From contig JAUIKL010000019.1 of the NCBI GenBank assembly GCA_030430625.1, forward strand, positions 1 to 33,103: DNA of 33,103 nucleotides. Reading direction: 5' to 3'. The position numbers and the translations under genes are program-made. The notes below the pieces were generated by a model. That model saw only the letters and a program-made list of their open reading frames with translations, ran no database searches and was not told the DNA's origin. Origin of the DNA: Gemmatimonadota bacterium. Lineage in GTDB: Bacteria > Gemmatimonadota > Gemmatimonadetes > Longimicrobiales > Gaopeijiaceae. Below, piece by piece: positions 1 through 7,758 of the stretch (positions are counted from its first letter, which is position 1; every line of letters starts with the position of its first letter).

Positions 1-63
1 TGGCTCGACAGGGGGCACTCGACTCGATGAGTCACGTTCGCCGGGCTCGAGGGCCCTGGCGCA

Positions 64-969
64 TCACGCCGCGAACGACTCCAGCGCGTTGCCCTTGTCC
101 CCCTCGCGGAGGCGGCGCAGCGCACGGTCACGAAGCTGGCGAATCCGCTCACGCGTCACGCCCAGCATGTTTCCGATCTCTTCGAGCGTGTGCTCGCGCT
201 CACCCTCGAGACCGAAGTAGAGGCGCAACACCTTGGCGTCACGGGCCTCAAGAGTCGACAGCGCATCCGTGATCGTCTCGGTGAGCAGTCGGCTCTCCAC
301 TTCGACCTCGGGCTCCGCAGCCTCCTCGGTGATGAATCGCTCGACCAGCTGCGAGTCCTCGGAGTCACCGATCGGCGCGTCCAGACGAATTTCCGCTGCA
401 TTCAACGTCTGCAGGGATTCGACCAGCTCCGGCGTCAGGTGAGTAGCCTCCGCAAGCTCGTCCGTCGTCGGCTCGCGCCCCTTCTCCTGCTTGAGCCGCT
501 CCTTCTCGCGGAAGATCCGCGCCAGGTCGCTGGCACGGTTGAGCGGAACACGCACCGCGCGGCCATGGTTGGCCAGCGACGCGAGAATCGCCTGGCGAAT
601 CCACCAGACGGCATAGCTGATGAATTTCACGCCCTGCTCGGGATCGAACTTCCGGGCAGCCGTGACGAGTCCGACGTTCCCTTCCTGGATCAAATCCGTG
701 AGGGAGACGCCGCGGTTCTGATATTTCTTTGCAACGCTGATGACGAAGCGCAGGTTCGCTCGTGCGAGCTCCTGAATCGCCTCCTGATCACCCTTTTGGG
801 CTCGAGCCCCGAGCTCCTTCTCACGCTCAGGCGTGATGAGCTCGTGACGGCTCACGTCTCGGAGGTACTGATCGAGAGCGCTCTGCTCCTCGACACTGGC
901 ATCGAACCCGGAAAGAAGATTTCCCTTCCCGCGGCGCTTACGACGCTTCGTGGTCGTGGCAGTGGCCAT
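64..969 (-). CDS. RNA polymerase sigma factor, sigma-70 group 1/2 type (RpoD/RpoS-like)
   Basis: A 301-residue sigma-70 factor that directs RNA polymerase to promoters. After a basic Lys/Arg-rich N-terminus come region 1.2 (about 32-65, LDQYLRDVSRHELITPEREK), region 2 with ANLRFVISVAKKYQNRG and KFISYAVWWIRQ (about 70-140), region 3 (about 145-215), and region 4 with the helix-turn-helix LEEIGNMLGVTRERIRQL near the C-terminus. Region 1.1 is absent, and the length resembles the short primary sigma factors of Bacteroidota and relatives. The ATG at 969 is preceded on the minus strand by AAGGA (6-nt gap) and AAGGAGA further up. A strong promoter lies about 100 bp upstream. A second, similar sigma factor sits at 30137-31048, so I cannot say which is the housekeeping factor. 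Family assignment is secure; the exact role is not. Confidence 0.95.
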   Translation of the reverse strand: MATATTTKRRKRRGKGNLLSGFDASVEEQSALDQYLRDVSRHELITPEREKELGARAQKGDQEAIQELARANLRFVISVAKKYQNRGVSLTDLIQEGNVGLVTAARKFDPEQGVKFISYAVWWIRQAILASLANHGRAVRVPLNRASDLARIFREKERLKQEKGREPTTDELAEATHLTPELVESLQTLNAAEIRLDAPIGDSEDSQLVERFITEEAAEPEVEVESRLLTETITDALSTLEARDAKVLRLYFGLEGEREHTLEEIGNMLGVTRERIRQLRDRALRRLREGDKGNALESFAA

Positions 970-1040
970 CGTTGGTCCTTGTCTCCTTAAGGCCTCGACC
1001 GTCTCCGCCGGCGATCCGGCATGTTCGGCGAGGCATTTTC

Positions 1041-1068
1041 GCTCAGGACCACGCGTGTGATCCTGAGC
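1041..1068. promoter_or_regulatory. Imperfect inverted repeat in sigma-gene leader
   Basis: GCTCAGGA (1041-1048) and TCCTGAGC (1061-1068) are perfect 8-bp arms. Inside them, after one mismatch, CAC/GTG pairs again. On the minus strand the dyad begins about 6 nt after the -10 box, so it would lie at or just after the transcription start. It could be an operator or a 5' mRNA hairpin. No T-run follows on either strand, so it does not look like a terminator. Confidence 0.55.
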
Positions 1069-1073
1069 CGTCT

Positions 1074-1102
1074 ATCATGCTGGTGGCAGAGCCACCTGTC
1101 AA
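1074..1102 (-). promoter_or_regulatory. Sigma-70 promoter of the sigma-factor gene, with palindrome in the spacer
   Basis: On the minus strand a perfect -35 TTGACA (1102-1097) is followed after exactly 17 nt by CATGAT (1079-1074, 4 of 6 matches to TATAAT). The spacer contains the perfect palindrome GGTGGC-TCT-GCCACC (1096-1082), a natural site for a repressor that blocks polymerase. Confidence 0.6.
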
Positions 1103-1199
1103 TATGCGTTTTGCAATATGGTACGGCGAAACGCCAGAATCAGTTTCAGGACCCGGGAGGGTCTGAGCCCCGGTCGAACTCGTTTCGGTATATCGACAT

Positions 1200-1212
1200 A
1201 CACGTCACGTGT
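1200..1212. promoter_or_regulatory. Perfect 13-bp palindrome upstream of the PP2C gene
   Basis: ACACGT-C-ACGTGT is a perfect inverted repeat about 105 bp before the PP2C start. It may be a regulator site, but no clear promoter can be placed next to it. Confidence 0.3.
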
Positions 1213-1316
1213 TCGACGCGTTCTGGTAACCCTTTGGCTGAGGGACGTTCCTCCGGCTTTGCGCTCTACAAGACGATGAACGTTGCTCCCAATCCGCCCG
1301 ACAACCACTTTCGACC

Positions 1317-2117
1317 GTGTTCTCCTTCCTGCCCACCCGCCGCAGTGAGCGCACGCCTTTGGCCAGCACTCTCGGCGTAGCCGGCGCGTCCGACATCGGA
1401 CGCGTTCGGAAACGCAACGAGGATTCGCTCTCGATCTGCCGGGAAGCGGGGGTCGCGGTCGTCGCGGACGGTATGGGCGGGCACCCCGGAGGAGACGTCG
1501 CGTCGCAGATCGCGTCGACGGTGGCCACCGATGTCCTCTCGTCCGCAGCCGAGTCGATCGGACGAAACGACCGCTACCTCGACCGGATGACCGTCGAGAT
1601 GGAGCGCGCCGTCCTCGAAGCGCACGACGCCATCCGGCGCCGCGGGGAGGAGGAGCCGCACCTGGACGGTATGGGAACGACGCTGACTGTCCTGGCGTGC
1701 GATCCCAAGGGGCGGGACTGGGTCATCGGACACGTGGGAGATTCGCGGGCCTACCTGTATCGCGACGGATCCCTGACGCAGCTCACCCGTGACGACACCT
1801 GGGTCCAGCAGCAGATCGACAACGCGATCATGGACCCGGAGCAGGCGCGCAGGAGCCCATACGCCCACCTGCTCACGCAGTGCCTCGGGCTGGCCGACAC
1901 CCCGGACCCACAGGTCTTCACGGGCCGCGGCGAGCCGGGAGACCTCTACTTGTTGTGTACGGACGGGCTCGTCGGCATGGTCGACGACACCGTCCTGACG
2001 ACGGTCCTCGCTCGCGAGAGCGCGGGTGACGACGAGATGGTCGCCGACCTCGTGAAGGCGGCCAACGAGGCCGGCGGGCACGACAACATCACAGCGGCGA
2101 TCGTCCGGGTGCGCTGA
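1317..2117 (+). CDS. PP2C-family protein serine/threonine phosphatase (Stp/PrpC type)
   Basis: A 266-residue Mn/Mg-dependent phosphatase that removes phosphate from Ser/Thr, usually opposing a Hanks-type kinase. The metal-binding motifs are in order: RKRNEDS (Asp36), VADGMGG (Asp51, Gly52), HVGDSRAYL, a DGLVGMVDD motif, and GGHDN near the C-terminus (Asp256). There is no signal peptide or membrane segment, so it is cytoplasmic. The start is GTG at 1317 with no obvious Shine-Dalgarno; a TTG at 1359 is a less likely alternative. A Ser/Thr kinase occurs at 17435-18688 but is not adjacent, so pairing the two is only a possibility. The gene is transcribed away from the sigma factor and converges on the HD-domain gene 36 bp downstream. 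Confidence 0.93.
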   Translation: MFSFLPTRRSERTPLASTLGVAGASDIGRVRKRNEDSLSICREAGVAVVADGMGGHPGGDVASQIASTVATDVLSSAAESIGRNDRYLDRMTVEMERAVLEAHDAIRRRGEEEPHLDGMGTTLTVLACDPKGRDWVIGHVGDSRAYLYRDGSLTQLTRDDTWVQQQIDNAIMDPEQARRSPYAHLLTQCLGLADTPDPQVFTGRGEPGDLYLLCTDGLVGMVDDTVLTTVLARESAGDDEMVADLVKAANEAGGHDNITAAIVRVR

Positions 2118-2153
2118 CCGGCTGATCGACCCGGCCCTCCCGAGGACGACCGG

Positions 2154-3446
2154 TCAGACCGCGCCGGCCGGCCGGGTGATCCGGTCGAGCACCTGCTCCG
2201 GCGAGATCTCCCGCCGCTCGAAGGTGAAGACGCGCAGTACGCGAGCCGAGGTGTACAGCTCGCGAGCCACCTTCGGCAGATCGAGGATCCCCTCCGCTCC
2301 GTCGACGTCGAGACGCTGAATCGAGCCGTCGCGCCGCTCGACGAGGACGTCGAGCTGGAACATGGCCGGCTTGACCGGGAAGTCGATGAACACCTCACCC
2401 GGCTCGAGACCCACTTCGGCCGCCAGATCGTCCTCGACGGCGCGCTTCCACGGCGAGTCCCCGACCGCCCAGTCCTCGACCTGCCGACCTGCGAGGTCGG
2501 CGGCGGTGAGTTCGACGGCTCGTTTGGGGAGCTTCCGGTGGCGAAGCGCCGGGAGCCACCGACCACCGATTCGGTCGGCGACCTCGCTCTCCTCCTCCAG
2601 CACTCTCCGGCCGATCTGGTAGAGCAGTTCCTCGTCGGTCGGCCCGATCAGCTCCTCGGGGTCGATCAAGCCACCGCGGACCGACTCCTCGACGATCCGC
2701 TTGTACAACGCCGTGGCCGACCGAACCGCGTGGTGCCAGTACACATTCCGGAACATCTGGTACTTCGCGAAGAGGAGCGATTCGAGCGCGGCGATCGCCT
2801 TCTCGTGCACGCCGACCTCGTACGCCCCGGTCTTCGGGTCCTGAAGCAGTTGGAGTCCTTGAAGGAGCCGCGAGACGTCAACCTCTCCGTACGGCACACC
2901 GCAGAAGCGAGCGTCCCGGCGCAGGTACTCCATCTTGTCGAGGTCCAGGCTCCCACTCACCAGGCCGCGGAGGGGGATGTCACTCTGCCCCCGGATCAGT
3001 TCGGAGATTCGGTCCGGGGCCGTGAGCCCCAGCGGCGCCAGAGCGTCGCGCAGGCTCGGGGACGAGAAGAAGCGCTGGCTGACCTCCTCGTGGTGCGCCG
3101 GGATATGGTCGTCCTCCAACTCCTCGAGCGCGTGGGAGTAGGCGTAGTGCCCGATGTCGTGGAGCAGTGCCGCGTACGGCACCAACTCTTCGCCGACCCA
3201 CGCCTCGGGGGGCACCCCACCCCGCTCCCGCAGATGCCGAAGCGCAGTCTTCGTGAGGTGGTACACACCGAGGGCGTGGTCGAAGCGCGTGTGGGTGGCA
3301 CCCGGATACACGAGGTGTGCCAGCCCCAGCTGCCTGATGTACCGCAACCGCTGGAATTCGGCGGTATCGACGATACGAACGGCCGTCGGGTCGAGGCGGA
3401 TCGTCTCCCAGAGGGGATCCCGGATGAGCTTGCCCGAGCCAGTCAT
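2154..3446 (-). CDS. HD-domain phosphohydrolase (dNTPase/SAMHD1-like, YdhJ type)
   Basis: A 430-residue cytoplasmic metal-dependent phosphohydrolase. N-terminal GKLIRDPLWETIRLD and EFQRLRYIRQLG are typical of this family. The HD signature is seen as RFDHALGVYHL (His57), LLHDIGHYAYSH (His96, Asp97), and the later Asp in GSLDLDKMEYLRRD. The family includes dNTP triphosphohydrolases, but the substrate cannot be read from sequence. I place the start at ATG 3446, which has GAGG 7 nt upstream and gives the usual family N-terminus. The frame stays open to a GTG at 3497, which follows a TACAAA hexamer by 6 nt, so a longer leaderless form is possible. It is divergent from the UvrC-like gene. Confidence 0.88.
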   Translation of the reverse strand: MTGSGKLIRDPLWETIRLDPTAVRIVDTAEFQRLRYIRQLGLAHLVYPGATHTRFDHALGVYHLTKTALRHLRERGGVPPEAWVGEELVPYAALLHDIGHYAYSHALEELEDDHIPAHHEEVSQRFFSSPSLRDALAPLGLTAPDRISELIRGQSDIPLRGLVSGSLDLDKMEYLRRDARFCGVPYGEVDVSRLLQGLQLLQDPKTGAYEVGVHEKAIAALESLLFAKYQMFRNVYWHHAVRSATALYKRIVEESVRGGLIDPEELIGPTDEELLYQIGRRVLEEESEVADRIGGRWLPALRHRKLPKRAVELTAADLAGRQVEDWAVGDSPWKRAVEDDLAAEVGLEPGEVFIDFPVKPAMFQLDVLVERRDGSIQRLDVDGAEGILDLPKVARELYTSARVLRVFTFERREISPEQVLDRITRPAGAV

Positions 3447-3569
3447 CTCCATGCCTCGAAGTTTGGGTCCTCTCGTGGGAGCCGGGTATGCCTTCACGCG
3501 GCGTTTGTAGATCCGCGTGACACATCCCTATCTTCCCGAAGAAAGAGCGAAAGCGCCAGCCCCTCGTCC

Positions 3570-4643
3570 ATGCACGCCAACCCGACCCTCCGAGAACAAG
3601 TCCGCGCCTCGGCCGAAAATCGCCCGGGCGTATACAGGATGTTCGGGCCCGGCAACGAGCTGCTCTACGTCGGCAAGTCGGTGCACGTGAGAACGCGTGT
3701 CCTCTCCTACTTTCGGGCGGAGCGGGGCAAGAAGGCGTGGGAGCTCATCCACGAGACGTCCCGGATCGAGTGGGAGTACATCCCCAACGAGTTCTACGCG
3801 CTGATCCAGGAGATGAAGCTTATCCAGCAGTGGCAGCCTCGCTTCAACGTCCAGCACAAACGAAAGCGGATCTACGCGTTCGTGAAGGTCACCGCCGAGG
3901 CGGCCCCGAGGCTCGTTCCCGTGACCCGCGTCATCGAGGACGGGTCCACCTACTACGGCCCCTTCCCTCGGGTGAAGTCGGTGGCTCTGATCGTCCGGGA
4001 GCTCGCACAGATCCTCGGACTGCGGGACTGCCCCGGCAGCACGCCCGTCTTCTTCGGTGACCAGACCGAGATGTTCAACGCGGGCCGCATCCCCCGGTGC
4101 ATTCGGGCCGAGTTGCAGACCTGTCTGGCCCCGTGTTGTGGGCGCCCCAAAGAGGCCGAGTACAATGCCGCCGTCGACACCGCTCGGCGATTCCTCGAGG
4201 GACGGGCCGAGCGCCCCCTGGCCCGACTTCAGGACGACATGGAGGCCGCCGCGAAGCGGATGGACTTCGAGTACGCCGGCGTTCTACGGGACCGACTGGA
4301 GCGGCTCACGACGTTCCGTGATCAGCTCGTCGCGTTCCGGGGTCGAGTCGAGAACCTGACCTTCGTCTACCGGGTCCCGGGCTTCGCCGGGGACGACCGG
4401 GTCTACCTCGTGCGCCGAGGGCGCATTCGGCGCCAACTGCCCCATCCGAAAGGGAAGGCCGCACGCATGCGGGTGGCCGAGGCGGTGGAAGAGGTCTACG
4501 GAGAGGCGGACACGGGCCCGGCCGCGCTGACCCCCCAGGAGGCGGCCGAGATCCTGATGGTCGCGCGCTGGTTCAGGATGAACCCGAAGGAGCGAAAGCG
4601 GACGCTGGCTCCGGACGACTGGCTGGCGGCCAAGGCGAACTGA
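3570..4643 (+). CDS. Truncated UvrC-like GIY-YIG nuclease with UVR domain and Fe-S cysteines
   Basis: This 357-residue protein matches the N-terminal half of the excinuclease subunit UvrC. It has a GIY-YIG nuclease domain (about 17-95) with GVYRMF (Tyr22), LLYVGKS (Tyr33), Glu81 in LIQEMKLIQQ and Asn93 in PRFN. Cys154, 177, 185 and 189 are spaced like the UvrC iron-sulfur ligands. A UVR motif (about 216-250) normally binds UvrB. The C-terminal RNase-H-like nuclease and HhH domains of UvrC are absent; about 100 residues of unassigned sequence replace them. It could make only the 3' incision, as Cho does, but Cho lacks the UVR part. The frame is open far upstream as a GC artefact; ATG 3570 gives the proper N-terminus. 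A weak promoter, TTGTAG (3505-3510) and TATCTT (3529-3534), lies upstream. Confidence 0.85.
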   Translation: MHANPTLREQVRASAENRPGVYRMFGPGNELLYVGKSVHVRTRVLSYFRAERGKKAWELIHETSRIEWEYIPNEFYALIQEMKLIQQWQPRFNVQHKRKRIYAFVKVTAEAAPRLVPVTRVIEDGSTYYGPFPRVKSVALIVRELAQILGLRDCPGSTPVFFGDQTEMFNAGRIPRCIRAELQTCLAPCCGRPKEAEYNAAVDTARRFLEGRAERPLARLQDDMEAAAKRMDFEYAGVLRDRLERLTTFRDQLVAFRGRVENLTFVYRVPGFAGDDRVYLVRRGRIRRQLPHPKGKAARMRVAEAVEEVYGEADTGPAALTPQEAAEILMVARWFRMNPKERKRTLAPDDWLAAKAN

Positions 4644-4659
4644 GGCGTCGCGGCGCCTC
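4642..4659. terminator. Possible hairpin between convergent genes
   Basis: GAGGCG (4642-4647) and CGCCTC (4654-4659) form a 6-bp stem overlapping the UvrC-like stop codon, between convergent genes. There is no T-run, so a terminator role is weakly supported. Confidence 0.25.
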
Positions 4660-4674
4660 CGCCCGCGATACGAT

Positions 4675-5208
4675 TCAAACCCCGACCGATTCCACGTCGT
4701 ACTTCATCAGCACGATCCCAGAGTCGGGGAAGGTCTCCGTACTGTGGAGCACGAGGCGAGCGACACCGTCGAGGCCGGGCAGAATCGGAATTCCACTTCC
4801 TAACATCCGGGGAACCACACCGACCTCGACACGGTCGACGAGACCGACCTCCAGCATCGAACGGAAGAGCACACCGCCACCGAACAGCCAGATGTCACCG
4901 CCGTCCTCTTCCTTCAACGCACGCACCCGGTTCTCCACGTCGTCCGAAATGACCGTGATCCGGTCGTCCGCTGCGGGATCGAGGGTACTGGAAACGACGT
5001 ACGCCGTCTTCACATCCAGCAGCTGGCCCGCCTCCGGGTTGTCCATGATCTCGTACGTGCCGCGCCCCATCAGGAGCGCGTCGATCCTGGCCAGGTAGGC
5101 CGGGAAGTCGATGGCGGGTTCGTCGACGATCCAGTCGTACCCGCCGTCCTCCGTGGCAATGAACCCGTCGAGCGAGGCCGCGACGGAGTATCGGATCCTT
5201 CGTGGCAT
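4675..5208 (-). CDS. Dihydrofolate reductase family protein (RibD C-terminal domain)
   Basis: A 177-residue stand-alone RibD-C/DHFR-like fold of the YwjB/YyaP type, predicted to be a cytoplasmic NAD(P)H-dependent reductase. Visible motifs are YSVAASLDGFIA at the N-terminus, DALLMGRGTYE, the nucleotide-binding DIWLFGGG, and VGVVPRMLGSGIPIL. The natural substrate of these short homologues is generally unknown, and nothing here supports a folate or riboflavin pathway. The ATG shares one base with the stop of the upstream acylase gene (TGATG), so the two are translationally coupled in one operon. Confidence 0.9.
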   Translation of the reverse strand: MPRRIRYSVAASLDGFIATEDGGYDWIVDEPAIDFPAYLARIDALLMGRGTYEIMDNPEAGQLLDVKTAYVVSSTLDPAADDRITVISDDVENRVRALKEEDGGDIWLFGGGVLFRSMLEVGLVDRVEVGVVPRMLGSGIPILPGLDGVARLVLHSTETFPDSGIVLMKYDVESVGV

Positions 5209-7646
5209 CAGCGCCCGGGTGTGAGGTCGATACGCACGGCGGTAGCTGCCTCGACCTTCTCTCGAGAGTAGTAGACGGGGTGAAAATCGTCGTTGGCCCA
5301 GTGGTCGAACAGGTTCCGATAGAACGGCGATCGAACGTCGCCACTCTGCCCCGGAGTGTTCATGCCCACCGAGCGGTCCCAGTCACTGGTGTCGACGATG
5401 ATTCGGAACGACGCTCCACTGGTCTGGTTGTCTCCGTTCCCCGTCTGATTCACGGTCGAGCCGTAGCCGCCCCGTGGCGTCGGCCCCGCCTCGAACAGCT
5501 CGCGCGTCGTTGCGTCGACGGCGTTGCCGAGGGGGTGCCTGAGGCGCGCATGATGGTAGTCCGCGCCCCCGTACTGCCAGCTGGCCACGTCGTCCGAGCC
5601 GACCTTCCGGGTCACCGCACCAACGGCAGACCGCAGGGCGTCCCCCACGAGTTCGTTGCGCGCCGCGAGCGGGTCGGCGCCCCACGAGCCCGGCGGAATG
5701 ACGAGCGTCTCGATCACCTTACGCAGGGACACGTTCATCGACATCCCCTCGGGCACGAGCCGGTCCCGGACGCGGGCGCGCAGCTCCGCCTCGAGCGCGG
5801 CGTAGACGGCGGCCGCCGGTGAATCCCGGTCCATCACCCAATCCCAGTCGAGCAGGATCCGCCGCGCGTCCTCGGCGGGACCCTCCAGCTCGACGTACTC
5901 GAGGAAGGGCACGATCTGTCGAGCCGGCAACGAAAGCTCGTCGGTCTGGAGCCGCATCATGTCGGCCATCGAGAAGCGCGTGCCACTGTCGAGCACTTCG
6001 ACGATACGAAGCCAACGGTACGGATCCGACCAGGCGAAGCCGACGGCGTCCATATGCTCGTAGTCTCGCGGAATCAGGTCGTTGTTGGCCGTCGCGAAAT
6101 ACCCCTCCGGCGGATCGACCACGTGGGGTTTGGCGATGATCGGCAGGTAACCGTCCCACTCGTACCGCCCGTCTCCCGGGACGGGCACGAGCCCACTCCA
6201 ATTTCGCCGCACCGGAGCGATTCCGACCGACTGCCAGCCGATCGTACCATCGCGTCCGGCCCACACCATGTTCTCTCCCGGGATGTTCGAGTAGTTGCAC
6301 GCCTCCCGGAACTCCTCCCACGTCTTCGCCTGATCCATACGAAGGGAGGCCAGATACGGCGCCCCTCCGATCTCCATCCATGCCGCGCGGACCGCGTACG
6401 CCAGATTCCGATCGGTGTCTTCGTACACGACCGGCCCGTGGCGTGTGTACTTCAGTTCGGCGGTGTGAGGTGACCGACCCTTCACCGGAATCTCTTCCGT
6501 GATCACCGTCATCGTCTCCCACTCGCCCCGGTACCGGTACTGGTCGGGGTTGGTCGGATTCGTCTCGTAGACGTAGAGATCCTCACCGTCCGTCGAGAAG
6601 ACCGTGAGGCCCCACGCGCCGTACTCGTTGTGTCCGATCGACACTCCCGGGAGTGACGGCTCACCTCCCCCGATCACGTTCCAGCCGGGTCCCACCAGGT
6701 GGACCCAGTAGCGCAACGACGGTGCGCCCTGAGCACGGTGGGGGTCGTTGGCCATCATCGGATACCCGCTCTCCGACCGAGATCCGTCCACCACCCAGTT
6801 GTTCGAGCCGATGTCCTGCTCGACGTCGTAGGCCACGACCGACGCCGCATCGGCCGCCGCGCGCTCGAGCATGGCGAATGCATCGGCGTCTCCACGCCGC
6901 GCGGTGTCGACGATGTCCTCCGGCCGGAACTGAACCGAGCCGCGAAAGGCGTTGTACAGACCCAGGATGTCCTCGGAGAGCGCCGACCCGTCGAGTGCCG
7001 AGTCCAGTTCGAGGAGGGGGTCGCCGGGCCCATAGGTCGACAGCGCTTTCACCGTCTCAGCGCCGAACTCGGCCACCCGCCTCCCCGTGGCCAACTCCTG
7101 CCCGATATTCCCGAGTAGACCCTGGTGCCGGGAAATCACGACATCGGGCGTCCAGTATCCAGGCGTGATGCCGAGGAGGTCGAACTCGGGTGGAAGCAGG
7201 TCGGGGTCGGCCTCCGTCTGCGCCACGTACGCGTTGATCCCGTCGGCGTAGGCACGGATGATCGCAGCGCCGCGGTCGTGGTAGTGGTTCAACTCCTGTT
7301 CGAGATCTCTCCGGAACTTGAAGAGGCGTGCGCCGATATCGCGTTCCAATTCGCGCTCGCCGAGGATCTCCGCCACGGTCCCGGTCGCCTGCCTACGCCA
7401 GAGCTCGAGTTGAAACAGGCGATCCCGTGCCGCGTTCCACCCCTGCGCAAAGAAGAGGTCGTGCTCCGTCTCGGCGTAGATGTGGCTGATGCCCCACTGG
7501 TCGACGAGGATCTCGACGGGCTGATCGAGGCCGTCGAGGGCAAGCCTCGTCGTCTCCTGCGCCACGGACGGCGTGACCAGGAACGCGCCGACGACGAGGG
7601 CCTGACACGAGCGGACGAGGGCGAAGCGAGCAGCGGACGGGCGCAT
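5208..7646 (-). CDS. Secreted penicillin-acylase-family Ntn hydrolase
   Basis: An 812-residue N-terminal-nucleophile amidohydrolase of the penicillin G acylase / aculeacin acylase / AHL acylase family. These enzymes are exported, cut themselves into two chains, and hydrolyse acyl-amide bonds. A signal peptide (1-30) ends SVA|QE. The small chain contains DQWGISHIYAETEHDLFFAQG. The self-cleavage site is IGSNNWVVDG, making Ser281 the catalytic N-terminal residue of the large chain. MANDPHR and GDNQT match conserved large-chain motifs. The ATG at 7646 has GAGG 6 nt upstream, and the GTG at 7658 is less well placed. Substrates could be N-acyl amino acids, beta-lactams, lipopeptides or acyl-homoserine lactones. 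It lies 112 bp after the amidohydrolase gene and overlaps the reductase gene. Confidence 0.93.
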   Translation of the reverse strand: MRPSAARFALVRSCQALVVGAFLVTPSVAQETTRLALDGLDQPVEILVDQWGISHIYAETEHDLFFAQGWNAARDRLFQLELWRRQATGTVAEILGERELERDIGARLFKFRRDLEQELNHYHDRGAAIIRAYADGINAYVAQTEADPDLLPPEFDLLGITPGYWTPDVVISRHQGLLGNIGQELATGRRVAEFGAETVKALSTYGPGDPLLELDSALDGSALSEDILGLYNAFRGSVQFRPEDIVDTARRGDADAFAMLERAAADAASVVAYDVEQDIGSNNWVVDGSRSESGYPMMANDPHRAQGAPSLRYWVHLVGPGWNVIGGGEPSLPGVSIGHNEYGAWGLTVFSTDGEDLYVYETNPTNPDQYRYRGEWETMTVITEEIPVKGRSPHTAELKYTRHGPVVYEDTDRNLAYAVRAAWMEIGGAPYLASLRMDQAKTWEEFREACNYSNIPGENMVWAGRDGTIGWQSVGIAPVRRNWSGLVPVPGDGRYEWDGYLPIIAKPHVVDPPEGYFATANNDLIPRDYEHMDAVGFAWSDPYRWLRIVEVLDSGTRFSMADMMRLQTDELSLPARQIVPFLEYVELEGPAEDARRILLDWDWVMDRDSPAAAVYAALEAELRARVRDRLVPEGMSMNVSLRKVIETLVIPPGSWGADPLAARNELVGDALRSAVGAVTRKVGSDDVASWQYGGADYHHARLRHPLGNAVDATTRELFEAGPTPRGGYGSTVNQTGNGDNQTSGASFRIIVDTSDWDRSVGMNTPGQSGDVRSPFYRNLFDHWANDDFHPVYYSREKVEAATAVRIDLTPGR

Positions 7647-7758
7647 ACCGAACCTCACGATGGGGTGAAGTTCTGAGGCTACGCCGCGGGTAAGGCCCTC
7701 ACAAGGCGACGGCGCCGAGCCCTGTCACCCCCCGCAATCGAGGTGTCGAGCCACCGCC

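Larger units (their letters stand above)
970..1316. other. Intergenic control region between divergent sigma factor and PP2C genes
   Basis: This 347-bp gap is the only stretch over 300 bp without a gene. Its left part holds the sigma-gene promoter (minus strand), a palindrome inside the promoter spacer, and a long imperfect hairpin near the expected transcription start. Its right part, before the PP2C gene, holds a perfect 13-bp palindrome at 1200-1212 but no convincing plus-strand -35/-10 pair. I found no small gene in it. Confidence 0.6.

Noticed and set aside
1-63. Terminator for the first sigma gene
   Set aside because: The 63 bases after its stop contain only short GC-rich partial repeats and no T-run, so a terminator cannot be supported.
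2538-3569. N-terminal extension of the UvrC-like frame by over 340 residues
   Set aside because: It lies antisense to the HD-domain gene, has no family similarity, and the UvrC N-terminus begins cleanly at ATG 3570.
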